NCBI GenBank assembly: GCA_937862735.1
Contig: CALMDH010000030.1
Span: 7,828 to 71,827, forward strand
Reading direction: 5' to 3'
DNA: 64,000 bases
Source of the DNA: M0108 sp937862735
GTDB lineage: Bacteria > Pseudomonadota > Gammaproteobacteria > Chromatiales > Chromatiaceae
Numbering within the stretch: the first letter of the stretch is position 1; every line of letters begins with the position of its first letter. Below, piece by piece: positions 24,285-33,307 of this stretch. Made by a program: the position numbers and the translations under genes. The notes under the pieces were generated by a model. The model made no database searches. It saw only the letters and a list, made by a program, of their open reading frames with translations, and was not told the origin of the DNA.

Positions 24285-25069
24285 CGCGTACCCCGCTCGA
24301 TGGCCGGGCTGGTGGTCTCCCCGGGGTTGTCGGTGCCGTTCGGTGCGAAGGCGTCGTTACGGATGCACATGACCGCTTCGCCATGGCGCAGGCGCCATTC
24401 GCGGCCGACCCGGGCGAGGATCAGCCAGTTGCCGCGCACCGTCTTGTTGACCAGGGCCTCGCCGCCGTCCGGTCCAACCGCGAACACCGAGGGGAAGGTC
24501 TGGTTCTCGGGGAAGCGCATGAAGGTGTGCGAGCCGTTGTCGAAGACCTCCGCGGGTTGCACCTCCCGGGTCCCGGCACCGGCATAGCGGTAGTTGCGCT
24601 GCACCTGGGCGTTGGGGTCGATGGAGCCGGCCAGCTCCTGCCGGACCCGGGCCTTGTCGCTGCGCTTGCGCTCCTCGTTGGGATACGAGAAGCGAATCCC
24701 GTACATCGGCGCCCGCTCGTTCAGGGCCAGGTCGAAGGTGTAGACCCGGCCCGCCGTGGTGGTGAGGATCAGGTTGGTGTCCGGGGTCGCCGCGGTCGGC
24801 TTGATGGCCACCAGGTTCGCGTGCTTGCCGACATCCCAGGCTTGCGAGTCCCCGGTGTAGAACTTCTCCATCTCCTCCCCGTCCGCGAACTGGATGAACA
24901 GGGCGCGGCCGATGGCCGCGTGCAGGACATACACCTGGTCGGGGTCATAGCTGGTGTAGCGCAGGCGGCCATCGACCCGGCTCGCGGTCGGCTGGAGGGC
25001 GGCCGAGGCGGTCGCCGGCACCAGCAGGACCAGGGACAGGGCGAGGGATTTCAGGGCGCGGGTGTTCAC
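24281..25069 (-). CDS. virB9: T4SS core-complex protein VirB9
   Basis: A 262-residue exported protein with a signal peptide (ALKSLALSLVLLVPATASA) and the VirB9/CagX domain (YTFDLALNERAPMYGIRFSYPNEER; C-terminal VFDNGSHTFMRFPENQTFPSVFAV and LVNKTVRGNWLILARVGREWRLR). The GTG start at 25069 overlaps the virB8 stop by 4 bp (GTGA); the frame upstream of it is a shadow of virB8. Confidence 0.95.
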   Translation of the reverse strand: MNTRALKSLALSLVLLVPATASAALQPTASRVDGRLRYTSYDPDQVYVLHAAIGRALFIQFADGEEMEKFYTGDSQAWDVGKHANLVAIKPTAATPDTNLILTTTAGRVYTFDLALNERAPMYGIRFSYPNEERKRSDKARVRQELAGSIDPNAQVQRNYRYAGAGTREVQPAEVFDNGSHTFMRFPENQTFPSVFAVGPDGGEALVNKTVRGNWLILARVGREWRLRHGEAVMCIRNDAFAPNGTDNPGETTSPAIERGTR

Positions 25070-25770
25070 AGGGCCTCCTGCTCGGGTTCGGCCCGATAGT
25101 CCGTGACGGCGAACCCCAGCGCGTTGTCCGCCAGCACGGACAGGGGGATCGAGGCGTCGGGTTCGTACTCGTAGCGCAGGGTGGCGATCCAGTGCTTGCG
25201 GGAGGTCGTCTCCCCGTCGCTGGTGGTGGCGAGGTAGCGCACCTGGGCCAGGCCCTTGCCGATGAAGGAGATCGACTTGAGGGTGATCTCGACCGACTGC
25301 TTGTCGCGGTAGCGGTTGATCGGGGCCTCGGGATTGGCCTTGGCGAAGTCCCGCTCGTAGGAGGCATGGGCCGAGCCCACCGACATCAGCATGACGCGGC
25401 GGTATTGCTCCTGGACGGTAGGAAAGAAGTAGCCTTCCCGGGCCCGCACGTAGCGGGCCAGGTAACCCTTGTCCAGCAGGTCCTGACGGCCGATGCCCAC
25501 CTCCTCGTCGATGCGGTGCAGGACATCGACGGCGCCGGTGGCCGCGTCCACGCGCACAAAGATCGGCTCGACTGTCTTCAAGGGCGCCAGGGCGGCCACC
25601 GCCCCCACGGCGGCCAGGGCCAGCAGGAGGCAGAGGACGGCGACCGCCCAGGCGATCTTGGCCTGCCGGCGGGCCGCCTCGTTGGTGTCGTACTCCCAAT
25701 CGAGGAAGTGCTCCATGGCGCGCCGGGCCGGCGTGTCAGGCGTTGGAGGGGAGGTTCGGAACATCGGCAC
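25066..25770 (-). CDS. virB8: T4SS inner-membrane protein VirB8
   Basis: A 234-residue bitopic protein with a cytoplasmic N-terminus, one membrane helix (IAWAVAVLCLLLALAAVGAVAAL) and the periplasmic VirB8 domain (LKTVEPIFVRVDAATGAVDVL, KQSVEITLKSISFIGKGLAQVRYL, WIATLRYEY). VirB8 nucleates channel assembly. Its start overlaps the 3' end of the virB7-like lipoprotein gene by 35 bp. Confidence 0.93.
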   Translation of the reverse strand: MPMFRTSPPTPDTPARRAMEHFLDWEYDTNEAARRQAKIAWAVAVLCLLLALAAVGAVAALAPLKTVEPIFVRVDAATGAVDVLHRIDEEVGIGRQDLLDKGYLARYVRAREGYFFPTVQEQYRRVMLMSVGSAHASYERDFAKANPEAPINRYRDKQSVEITLKSISFIGKGLAQVRYLATTSDGETTSRKHWIATLRYEYEPDASIPLSVLADNALGFAVTDYRAEPEQEAL

Positions 25771-25918
25771 GGGCGCTTTCCTTCACGGGGTCGTAGTGGG
25801 CGGGGTTCAGGCTTCGGTATGGGCCTTCGCAACTTGGCGCCTTGGGCGTGCCGGCACAGCCGGCGAGCAGCAGGGTCAAGACGAGGGCCAGGGGGTTCGC
25901 GAGCGGTCTCATGGTCAT
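25736..25918 (-). CDS. virB7: VirB7-like lipoprotein
   Basis: A 60-residue lipoprotein with a lipobox LLLAGC (lipidated Cys at residue 21) and a short polar tail (PYRSLNPAHYDPVKESA). Size, lipobox and position between virB6 and virB8 identify it as the outer-membrane anchor of the VirB9/VirB10 core complex. Confidence 0.8.
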   Translation of the reverse strand: MTMRPLANPLALVLTLLLAGCAGTPKAPSCEGPYRSLNPAHYDPVKESARADVPNLPSNA

Positions 25919-27012
25919 GCTCCGTTGCGCCGGCGGCGGCGCGCTTCGACATGCTCCCGGGCTTGCTGGTCGAGGTTATCGGCCGGCCCCGGGGTACGGT
26001 CCCCGGTGCGGGAGACTTGGTTGCGGCCATGGACCAGGCGGTCGAAGGCCGCCCGGCGCATGCCGACCATTCTTTCGTGCAGGGCCTCGGCGCCGCGCAC
26101 GCGCCGCCAGCGGGCCGCGTCGCGCCAGGCGTCGATGTGCTTGCCGCCGGCCTGGTTCATGAACCCCTGTACACCGCGCCAGGCGGTGTTGCCGATGGAC
26201 AGCCCGATGCCACCGGAGAGGCTGGAGGCCATGCTGGGCAGCTCGGCGAAGATCTTCGCAAGCAGCAGGAGCATCAGGGCCGGGGCCATCAGGGCTACCA
26301 GGTCCACGGTCTCGGCGTTGGCATCGAGGGCGGCGATGTAGTTGTCCACGATGGCATCGGCCAGACCGGCGATGCCCCCCACGAACATCGCCAGGAAGGC
26401 GAACTGCACCCCGTAGCTCAGCCACTTGGTGAAATACTCCTGGGTCGAGCGGAACAGGAGCCCGACCACCATCAGGGGGCCGACCGCGACCACCATGGAC
26501 AGGCCGATCTTTGCCGTCGCCAGGGCAATGACCGCGGCGACACCGAAGATCAGGAAGATGACGAACAGCACCGCGGCGAACAGGCTCGGGCCGGGGTCGG
26601 TGAAGCCCCCCGCCGACCAGATCGCGCTGATCCCGGTCATGGCCCGGTCCCCGATGCCGTCGAGGACGCCGCCGATGGAGGCTTGATCCCCGAGGGCGTC
26701 CCCGCCCACGGCGAAGGTGTCGAGCAGTTCGTCCGGGAAGGCCCGCAGATGGTCCGCGAGGTAGGTGTTGTAGTGGCCGGCGCTACCGGCCACGGCGAAC
26801 ACCAGGGCCAGCAGGCCGGCGGTCTGGACGAACTTGGCCAGGGGGACCTCGGACATGCCGCGCAGCAGGACCACCCCCATGGAGATGAAGGAGACGGTGC
26901 CCAGCACGGCGATGGGGCCGGAGACATAACCGGTGGCCGCGACGATGGCCGCGTTCACGTAGTTGTCGAGCACCGTATCGAGGGCATCGAACAGGCTGGT
27001 GAAGACATCCAT
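25915..27012 (-). CDS. virB6: T4SS polytopic membrane protein VirB6
   Basis: A 365-residue protein with about six membrane segments, among them AIVAATGYVSGPIAVLGTVSF, LAALVFAVAG-like and FAAVLFVIFLIFGVAAVIALATAKIGL written over residues 140-175, plus a central periplasmic loop and a basic C-terminal tail (VEARRRRRNGA). This is the TrbL/VirB6 pattern of the inner-membrane pore component. It overlaps virB7 by 4 bp. Confidence 0.9.
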   Translation of the reverse strand: MDVFTSLFDALDTVLDNYVNAAIVAATGYVSGPIAVLGTVSFISMGVVLLRGMSEVPLAKFVQTAGLLALVFAVAGSAGHYNTYLADHLRAFPDELLDTFAVGGDALGDQASIGGVLDGIGDRAMTGISAIWSAGGFTDPGPSLFAAVLFVIFLIFGVAAVIALATAKIGLSMVVAVGPLMVVGLLFRSTQEYFTKWLSYGVQFAFLAMFVGGIAGLADAIVDNYIAALDANAETVDLVALMAPALMLLLLAKIFAELPSMASSLSGGIGLSIGNTAWRGVQGFMNQAGGKHIDAWRDAARWRRVRGAEALHERMVGMRRAAFDRLVHGRNQVSRTGDRTPGPADNLDQQAREHVEARRRRRNGA

Positions 27013-27018
27013 CCGCGG

Positions 27019-27468
27019 TTATCTCCCCTCGCCGACCAGCCAGGGGCCGAAGTAGTGCGACCGCCATTGCGCGAACGGCTCGGCGAAGCCCTCCGGCTCG
27101 CGAGCGCGTCGATTCAGGGCCGACCGCCATGCCTCCTGACAGGCCCCCCAGGCTTGTTCCGGTCGCCCCGGGCCCTGCTTGTTCGAGGCGGGGGTCGTCC
27201 ACCACTGGTATTCGTGCTCGGCATGCTTGCAGTTCGGCGGGGGCTGTTTCGTCCCCATGCCGAAGTCGTTCCAGGCGGCATGCTTTTGTGACGCCGGGTG
27301 CGCCACGGTGCAGGCCCCGGCGCCGGTGTTGAGCCCAACCGGCTTGACGCCGGGGCAGAAGGTCGCCCAGGGCACGGCGGCGAAATTCACACCCTGGACG
27401 GTGCGGTCGGCCGCTGCCGCGGGCATGCCGGCGGCGAGGGCCAAGAGCAAGGCGAGGGGCTTGTTCAT
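27019..27468 (-). CDS. Exported Cys-containing protein within the T4SS operon
   Basis: A 149-residue protein with a signal peptide (KPLALLLALAAGMPAAAA) and a mature part with four cysteines (FCPG, GACTV, NCKH, GACQ), consistent with two periplasmic disulfides. The ATG at 27468 follows GGAGATTCG. It lies between virB5 and virB6, where several VirB systems carry an entry-exclusion or accessory gene; I do not recognise the family. The palindrome copy 2 is immediately upstream. Confidence 0.75.
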   Translation of the reverse strand: MNKPLALLLALAAGMPAAAADRTVQGVNFAAVPWATFCPGVKPVGLNTGAGACTVAHPASQKHAAWNDFGMGTKQPPPNCKHAEHEYQWWTTPASNKQGPGRPEQAWGACQEAWRSALNRRAREPEGFAEPFAQWRSHYFGPWLVGEGR

Positions 27469-27488
27469 GTCGAATCTCCGGTCCCAAT

Positions 27489-27506
27489 TTTTTCGCATGC
27501 GAAAAA
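27489..27506. promoter_or_regulatory. Backbone palindrome copy 2
   Basis: TTTTTCGCATGCGAAAAA between virB5 and the exported-protein gene, 20 bp upstream of the latter's start. It splits the T4SS operon at its only gap between virB5 and virB6. Confidence 0.8.
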
Positions 27507-27518
27507 TTCCCCCCTGCC

Positions 27519-28244
27519 CTACCGACCGAAATCGAGGTCGCCGACGCCTGTCGGCCGCTTGGCGTGCATGCCCTGGCTGTTGTGGACGATGCTCTTGTCC
27601 TGCATCGACGCCATGAGCTGGAGGGCCTGGAGTTGGGCCAGGTCGTTGAGCAGGAGGGTGTTCTCGGCGGCGATCCGGGTGTTGAGATCGAGCACCGCCT
27701 TCTCGGTGGTGGCGGTCCCCGAGGCAGTGGCGAAGCCTTCGAGGGTTGTGCGTCGGGCCGCGACCTTCTCGTAGGCATCCTTGGCCAGCGCCATGTAGGA
27801 GTAGATGTAATCCGAGCGCTCTTGATACTGGCGGGCCGCGCCGCTCAGTTGGGTTCCGCCGCCGCCGAACAGGTCGGCGGCGCTGTAGAACTCCTTGGCG
27901 TCGCGCAGGCTGTTGGCGACCCCGGACAGGGGACCGGACAGCAGGCTGGAGGGGTCGAGGTTGGCCGCCGGCAGGAAGCTGTGCAGGGCGTTCACCGGGT
28001 TCGGGATCATCAGGGCATGCGCCGTGATGCCCCGCATTTCGGAGTACATGTTGGTGATGGTGGCCGCCTGACTGCGCAGGGTGTTGAGCTGGTCCTGGAG
28101 CGCGGTTAGTTGCTCGGTCAGCGTCGTTGCCTGGGCGATGGCCTGGGCCAGGTTTGAGGCGTCGATGACCGGCACCCCGGCCGCATGCAGGTTGCCGGCG
28201 CCCATGGCCAAGGCCAGGGCGGTGGCAAGGATTGGTTGTTTCAC
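27519..28244 (-). CDS. virB5: T4SS minor pilin VirB5
   Basis: A 241-residue exported protein with signal peptide (ILATALALAMGAGNLHA) and the helical VirB5/TrbJ body: QLTALQDQLNTLRSQAATITNMY, YQERSDYIYSYMALAKDAYEKVAARR, and LNTRIAAENTLLLNDLAQLQALQLM. VirB5 caps the pilus tip. The GTG start at 28244 follows GAGGAGA and overlaps the virB4 stop by 4 bp (GTGA). Confidence 0.88.
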   Translation of the reverse strand: MKQPILATALALAMGAGNLHAAGVPVIDASNLAQAIAQATTLTEQLTALQDQLNTLRSQAATITNMYSEMRGITAHALMIPNPVNALHSFLPAANLDPSSLLSGPLSGVANSLRDAKEFYSAADLFGGGGTQLSGAARQYQERSDYIYSYMALAKDAYEKVAARRTTLEGFATASGTATTEKAVLDLNTRIAAENTLLLNDLAQLQALQLMASMQDKSIVHNSQGMHAKRPTGVGDLDFGR

Positions 28245-30616
28245 GGAAGGCGTCTCCTCTGTTCGAGCAAAGAAATCCAGTCGGTGGGCAGATCGCCGCC
28301 GTGCTCCTCGGCAAGGCGGTCGGTCAGGCGGATCAGGCGTTCGGTGCCGGAGAGGATGGCTATTTCGGCGTCCATCCCGGCCCCATCCCGTCCTGAAAGG
28401 TTGAAGTCCACCAGGGCGGAGCCCGCGGCCTGCTTGAGCAGGAACTTGCGCGAGCTTTTGGTGAGGGGGCGCAGCAGCGCCCATTCGGCCGGGGTCAGCT
28501 TGAAGCCGTCGCGGTAGTCGCCCTCGTCGGCATACTCGTTGGGCAGGAAGATCTTGGTCGGGGTCTGTTCCAGCAGGGCCGCCGCGATCTTCGAGTCCAG
28601 GGCATCCGCCGGGCTCTGGGTGCTGGTGATGACGATCCCGTCCTTCTTGCGGATGGTTTTGAGCTTGTCGCGGACGAACCCCTCGAAGTAGGCGTCGTCG
28701 AGGATCTTCCAGAACTCGTCGATCCACAGGGCGAAGGGGGTGCCGTCGATCAGGGGCTCGGTGCGGTAGAGCAGATACGAGGTGATCGGCGTGCGCAGAT
28801 CCGGATGGTCCAGGAACTCGGTGACATCGAAGGCCGTGAGTCGGCCCAGGTGCAGGCTGTCCTCGCGGTTGTCGAAGGCCCAGGCGAAACGCCCCTCCCC
28901 TACCCAGGGCCGCAGGCGCTCGGCCACCCCGCCGACCTGGGTCCCATCAAGGAACTGCACCAGGGAGGCCAGACGCCGGTTGTCCGGGCTGACGCTGTAG
29001 ACGGCCTTGATGCCCTCCTCGACCTCGCGGGAGGCCTTCGCGTCCCAATTCCCGCCCCCTCCCCCACTGGCCAGCAGGCGCACCAGGTCATGGAGGTAGT
29101 TCGCGTGCGCCGCGCTGTAGGGCAAGGCGAAGGGGTTGAAGCCCGTCGTGGCTCCGGTCTTGAGGCTGTGGTATCGGCCGCCCAGGGCCAGGACCGCGAG
29201 CTTGAGGCCCTGGTCCTTATCCAAGATGACGTGCCGCACGGGGAAGCGTTTGAGCTGCGCCAGCAGGAAGGCGAGCAGCGCCGTCTTGCCGGAACCGGAC
29301 ATGCCGATGACGCTGGTATGCCCCAGGTCACCGACGTGGGGCGAGAACCACAGCGGGGTGTCCACCGTGGACCGGAACAGGGTCACCGCCTCGCCCCAGT
29401 GATGGCCGGCCTGGGTCCCCGCGGGGAAGGCGTAGAACGGGCTCATGGCCGCGAAGTTCAACGAGGTAATCGGCGCCTTGCGCGGGCGGTACTTGGCGTT
29501 GCCGGGCAGGGTCGCGTAGACCTGCCCTTCCAGGGCCATGTCCTCGCGCACGACGACGTTGCCCGGGTCGGCCAGGGTGGCATGGCCGAAGGCGACGTTG
29601 CGCGCCAGGGCGTCCAGATCCTCGCCGTAGACGATCAGGGCCGCGTTGTGGTCCCCCACCACGAACCGATTTGAGATCAACTGGTCCATGGCCTCCTCCA
29701 GGGCGGCGACCTGAGACACCGCGGCATCCCCCGCCGAGACCAGGCGCCGGCGCTGGGTCGTGAACAGGTCCTTGGCCTTGTCCTTGTCGAGGAAGGTGAA
29801 GGATTGCACCCAATTCAACTCGTAGGGCTCTTCCATGAGCCCGGTGAACATTTCCGGGTAGGTCTGGGGCAGATACTCCTTGATGGCCAGCGCCGCACCG
29901 AAGCGGCTGTGAGCGGGGTGGCGGACCTCAAAGACCTCGCGGCCGAACAGGAGGCGGTTGCAGCCGACCGCCTGGCTCAGGTCGTAGGGGCCGACCGGGA
30001 CCCGCTCCGGGGTGTGGTTGAGCAGCAGGCTGTACAGCTCGCCGATCTCGGAGAAGCGGTTGCCGGCGTGGGTGTCACCATGGGAGTAGGTCCCGAGCCG
30101 CCGGGGGCCGTAGTCGGTCAGGGCCGAGCCGAGCTTGGCCGCGATGTCCTCCAGTTCGTCGATGCCCGAGATCAGCAGGTCCCGCACCAGGCGCTGGTCG
30201 GTCTGCCTGGAGAAGGCAACCTGGGTGCGCAGGGCCGTGACCCGGTACACCAGGACCAGCCACAGGCGGTTCTGGTAGAGGGTGCGGGCCTCCTGGAGCC
30301 GGGCATAGGTGTCGCCCACGCGCTGGGCGAAGGCGTTCGGATAGGTGCGGGCCAGGTCCGGATGGACCCGGCGCCGCGTGAGGATGGACCACAGGCCCAG
30401 GTGCGGCGTCGCGCTGTTGCGCAACGCCACGTTGAGCTGTTCCTTGTACAGGTCCCGCTGTTCCGGGGTCTTGGCCTCGAACGCGGTCCCGTCCAGTTCG
30501 AAGGCAGCCACCAGGGCACCGTCCCGGATCTTGGCGATCCGGTCGGTCAGGTGTGCCTGGAGCGGCACCAGGACTGCCGCCTGGCGCTCGTCGCGATGGA
30601 TTTTCAAGGTGTTCAT
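28241..30616 (-). CDS. virB4: T4SS ATPase VirB4
   Basis: A 791-residue ATPase that powers pilus biogenesis and transfer. It shows the CagE/TrbE/VirB family N-terminal domain, Walker A VIGMSGSGKTALLAFLL, Walker B PFALWIDEFWKIL and the ITSTQSPADALDS motif. The ATG at 30616 (MNTLKIHRDERQ) overlaps virB3 by 4 bp; the longer frame is a virB3 shadow. Length is standard. Confidence 0.95.
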   Translation of the reverse strand: MNTLKIHRDERQAAVLVPLQAHLTDRIAKIRDGALVAAFELDGTAFEAKTPEQRDLYKEQLNVALRNSATPHLGLWSILTRRRVHPDLARTYPNAFAQRVGDTYARLQEARTLYQNRLWLVLVYRVTALRTQVAFSRQTDQRLVRDLLISGIDELEDIAAKLGSALTDYGPRRLGTYSHGDTHAGNRFSEIGELYSLLLNHTPERVPVGPYDLSQAVGCNRLLFGREVFEVRHPAHSRFGAALAIKEYLPQTYPEMFTGLMEEPYELNWVQSFTFLDKDKAKDLFTTQRRRLVSAGDAAVSQVAALEEAMDQLISNRFVVGDHNAALIVYGEDLDALARNVAFGHATLADPGNVVVREDMALEGQVYATLPGNAKYRPRKAPITSLNFAAMSPFYAFPAGTQAGHHWGEAVTLFRSTVDTPLWFSPHVGDLGHTSVIGMSGSGKTALLAFLLAQLKRFPVRHVILDKDQGLKLAVLALGGRYHSLKTGATTGFNPFALPYSAAHANYLHDLVRLLASGGGGGNWDAKASREVEEGIKAVYSVSPDNRRLASLVQFLDGTQVGGVAERLRPWVGEGRFAWAFDNREDSLHLGRLTAFDVTEFLDHPDLRTPITSYLLYRTEPLIDGTPFALWIDEFWKILDDAYFEGFVRDKLKTIRKKDGIVITSTQSPADALDSKIAAALLEQTPTKIFLPNEYADEGDYRDGFKLTPAEWALLRPLTKSSRKFLLKQAAGSALVDFNLSGRDGAGMDAEIAILSGTERLIRLTDRLAEEHGGDLPTDWISLLEQRRRLP

Positions 30617-30888
30617 GGGCGGTAGGTCGAACCCTTCCAGATATGGCGATGGCGGGCGTTGGCACTGGTTTGCAGCCACACCATGACCAGATCGAAGAAG
30701 CGGGGGTCCCAACGGCAGACCAGCCACATGACCCCGTGGACCGGGATCGCCGCCAGCAGGGGCCAGAGCCTGTTGAGCATGACGAAGGGTGTGATGACCA
30801 ACATCATGTTCAGGATGATCCCCGAGTAGGTGACCCCGGCCAGCATGGCTGGCCGGGTCATGCCCTGGAACAGGGGGTCAGACGACAT
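30613..30888 (-). CDS. virB3: T4SS protein VirB3
   Basis: A 91-residue protein with the VirB3 start DPLFQGMTRPAMLAGVTYSG and two adjacent membrane segments (ILNMMLVITPFVMLN, LWPLLAAIPVHGVMWLVC). It sits between virB2 and virB4 as expected and overlaps both. Confidence 0.92.
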   Translation of the reverse strand: MSSDPLFQGMTRPAMLAGVTYSGIILNMMLVITPFVMLNRLWPLLAAIPVHGVMWLVCRWDPRFFDLVMVWLQTSANARHRHIWKGSTYRP

Positions 30889-31225
30889 GCTCGAAGACCG
30901 GGGCCGGGTCGAGGGCCGCGGTCGCCGAGTTGGCCGTGATGTAATCCACGATGCCGGCGGAGCCGAAGATGATGACCACGGCCAGCATGACGCTGATGAA
31001 GGTCATCCACTGGATACGCCCGGACAGGGCCATCAGGCCTGAGCCGATGACGGCAGCGATGGCCACCGCGCGCAGGAAGGTGTTGTTGAGGATGCCGAGG
31101 ATGGCGTTGCCGAAGTTGTCGAGGACGTTGGCGGCGGCCAGCTCGGGGGCCAGGACGAGGCCGCAGAGCAGGGCCACCACGAGGATCTTGCGGGTGACGG
31201 GGTCGTTCTTGAGGACGTGGGTCAA
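30878..31225 (-). CDS. virB2: T4SS major pilin VirB2
   Basis: A 115-residue prepilin: signal/leader (ILVVALLCGLVLAPELAAA) and two hydrophobic segments (LRAVAIAAVIGSGLMALSG, TFISVMLAVVIIFGSAGIVDYI) around a short basic loop GRIQW. The TTG start at 31225 was chosen because AAGGAG stands 9 bp upstream; no ATG fits. The 136 bp between it and virB1 hold no further gene. Confidence 0.88.
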   Translation of the reverse strand: MTHVLKNDPVTRKILVVALLCGLVLAPELAAANVLDNFGNAILGILNNTFLRAVAIAAVIGSGLMALSGRIQWMTFISVMLAVVIIFGSAGIVDYITANSATAALDPAPVFEHVV

Positions 31226-31361
31226 GGGTGCTTCTCCTTCTGGATTGGTCTTGAGGGGTTGAGGAAGTGGGCCTTCTGGCCCGGGGTCTTGGGGGGCGGG
31301 TCCGCGCCGAGTCGTTGTTGCGAGCCCTGGCCGCCGGTCGGTGTTGGGGGAAACATCCGCA

Positions 31362-31973
31362 CTAGCCCCCTCCCCCGAACCCGTCGGCCACGGGTATGAA
31401 GCTCCACGCCGCGACCTTCTTGCGCTCCGGCCCCTGGCCCTCGGCTTGGGCCAGGGGCGCGCCTGCTGGGGCCCCCTCGCCTTCCCGGTTGGCGTCGAGA
31501 CTGGCGCGCACGGTTGTCGGGGTCTCGTAGTCCCGATTCGGTTGCGGCTTCGGCATCCAGCCCTTGACCCGGCCGACGTAGCCGTTGCCGACGCCGCGCG
31601 TGGCGTCGCCGGTGTTGTACCGACTGACCGCCGCATCGACGGTGTACGGGGCGCTGGTGTAGGCGGCGAGGATGATCTGCTCGCCCGCGCGCAGGTTCGT
31701 GCAGGGGTCGAAGACGGTCTCGGGGGTCAGCCCGAGCCGGCTCCAGTTCTGGCTGTTGATCTGCGCCAACCCCGCGTCGATCCGGCTGCCGCCCTCGATC
31801 AGGCGGCGTGCCGTGGCGATGGCCTCGGCCTGGGTGTCGGGGAACAGCGCCCGATGGGTGTTGCCGTCGTGGATCGCGTAGGGGTGTCCGCGGCTCTCTT
31901 CGAGGACGACGGCCTTCATGGTGGCCGGAGCCACCATGGGCGCGCAGGTCGCGATGAGGGTGAGTAGGTCCAT
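31362..31973 (-). CDS. virB1: T4SS lytic transglycosylase VirB1
   Basis: A 203-residue SLT-type lytic transglycosylase that opens peptidoglycan for the channel. The catalytic Glu lies in MKAVVLEESRGHPYAI; other motifs are IDAGLAQINSQNW and AVSRYNTGD. No classical signal peptide is obvious beyond a hydrophobic start (DLLTLIATCAPMVAPA). It is the first gene of the virB operon. The ATG at 31973 fits the family start. Confidence 0.93.
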   Translation of the reverse strand: MDLLTLIATCAPMVAPATMKAVVLEESRGHPYAIHDGNTHRALFPDTQAEAIATARRLIEGGSRIDAGLAQINSQNWSRLGLTPETVFDPCTNLRAGEQIILAAYTSAPYTVDAAVSRYNTGDATRGVGNGYVGRVKGWMPKPQPNRDYETPTTVRASLDANREGEGAPAGAPLAQAEGQGPERKKVAAWSFIPVADGFGGGG

Positions 31974-32219
31974 GTCGTGTACTTCTGCTACAAATGTCCG
32001 ACTGGTGCGGGTGCGCGCCATCCCCTCGCCTTGGCTGTGCCAGGGCGTGGCGACCGTGCTCGGTTGTCAGGGTGCCGGCCTCGGGGCCTGTCCTTGCTGC
32101 CGGTGGAGGTGTTGGGTCCGTGTCGAAACTCTATCAGGGGTGGGGCGTAGCAGTGTTGTCGTAGAGCGCCAACATATATCCATATTGCGCCAATTACCGA
32201 CGGAGGCCGTCGGGCAATT
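31974..32219. promoter_or_regulatory. Upstream region of the virB operon
   Basis: About 250 bp without a gene. It contains a hairpin CCGACGG-AGG-CCGTCGG (32197-32213) and a short AT-rich block (32171-32196, ACATATATCCATATTGCGCC) that could contain the minus-strand operon promoter. No precise -35/-10 call is possible. Confidence 0.4.
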
Positions 32220-32233
32220 TTTCGCATGCGAAA
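32220..32233. promoter_or_regulatory. Backbone palindrome copy 3
   Basis: TTTCGCATGCGAAA between the AraC-type regulator and virB1, about 250 bp upstream of the virB operon and 7 bp from a strong hairpin. Confidence 0.8.
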
Positions 32234-32272
32234 GTGGTGGGTAGGCCGCCGGTCGGAGGGACGGATGCGGCG

Positions 32273-33259
32273 TCAGCCGCGACCGCGGTCTTCGGAGGGG
32301 GTGCGTCCGGTCCAGATTTTGTAGGCGCGGGAGAAGGCCGACAGGGTGGCGAACCCGGTGAGGTAGGTCACTGCGCCGAGATCGTACTCGCCGCTTTGGA
32401 CATACTGCTGGGCGAGTTCCTTGCGCACGGTGTCGGAGACCTCCTGGAAGGTCGTCCCTTCCTCCTGGAGCTTCCGTTGCAGGGTTCTGGGGGCCAGTGC
32501 CAGCCCCTTGGCTACGGACGTGGCGCTGGGCTTGCCAGAGGGCAGCGCGTCGAGCACGGCCCGGCGTACCCGGCCTCTAATCGATGTGTCGGCCAGACAG
32601 CGATCAAAGTCGCTGAGGATGCGGTCGCTCGTCCTGGCCATCTCCTGGTTCATGGCCCGCAGCGGCCGGCGCATGGCTTCGAGGGGGAAGGTCAGCCCCG
32701 AGCGATCCGACTCGTAGCGCACCGGGCACCCGAAATATTGCTCGTAGCCGCAGGCCTGCCAGGGGTGGGTCAACTGGACTTCGTGCAGGGGCAGGTCCGG
32801 GCCGTATGCCTCGCGGCACATGCGCAGGATCACGGACCAACGGGTGTCTTGCAGGGGCGGAATGTCCGCGTCCGGCGAGGGCGGCGCGTAGGTGATGCTG
32901 TAGTGGTCCTGGTCGGCCGTGACCTGGAGGGCCACGTCCTGGATCACGATGCGGTAGAAACGCTCCAGGCGGATCAAGGCGGATTCGAGGGTGCGCGAGG
33001 CCAGGAAGGCGCAGCCCAGCGCGTGGAAATCCGTCGGCCGCCAGACCTCGCCCGCCGCCAGTCCCCAGCAGGGGTCCTTGATGCGTTCATGGGCCAGGCG
33101 CCACAGAGCCCGGTTCCGTTCGAGGGGGTAGCGTGCCCTGGCGTCGTCCAGCTTGATCGGGTCCAGCCCGCATTCGAGGTACAGGGCATCGGCATCCAGT
33201 CCGTTGCGTTGCAGGAGCTGATGCAGGATGCGCCCGGCGGTCGCGAGCATGGTGGACAT
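32273..33259 (-). CDS. AraC-family transcriptional regulator
   Basis: A 328-residue regulator with an N-terminal arabinose-binding-like domain (about 15-190) and a C-terminal AraC DNA-binding domain: SVAKGLALAPRTLQRKLQEEGTTFQEVSDTVRKELAQQYV and LGAVTYLTGFATLSAFSRAYKIWTGRTPSEDR with two helix-turn-helix units. The OruR/ArgR-like layout is typical of regulators responding to small molecules. It lies upstream of the virB operon on the same strand, so control of transfer is possible, but nothing in the sequence proves the target. Confidence 0.9.
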   Translation of the reverse strand: MSTMLATAGRILHQLLQRNGLDADALYLECGLDPIKLDDARARYPLERNRALWRLAHERIKDPCWGLAAGEVWRPTDFHALGCAFLASRTLESALIRLERFYRIVIQDVALQVTADQDHYSITYAPPSPDADIPPLQDTRWSVILRMCREAYGPDLPLHEVQLTHPWQACGYEQYFGCPVRYESDRSGLTFPLEAMRRPLRAMNQEMARTSDRILSDFDRCLADTSIRGRVRRAVLDALPSGKPSATSVAKGLALAPRTLQRKLQEEGTTFQEVSDTVRKELAQQYVQSGEYDLGAVTYLTGFATLSAFSRAYKIWTGRTPSEDRGRG

Positions 33260-33307
33260 GGGGGAAAGCCCTCCTGGTTGCCGATGTCTTGTTGGGCCTG
33301 CCAGGCA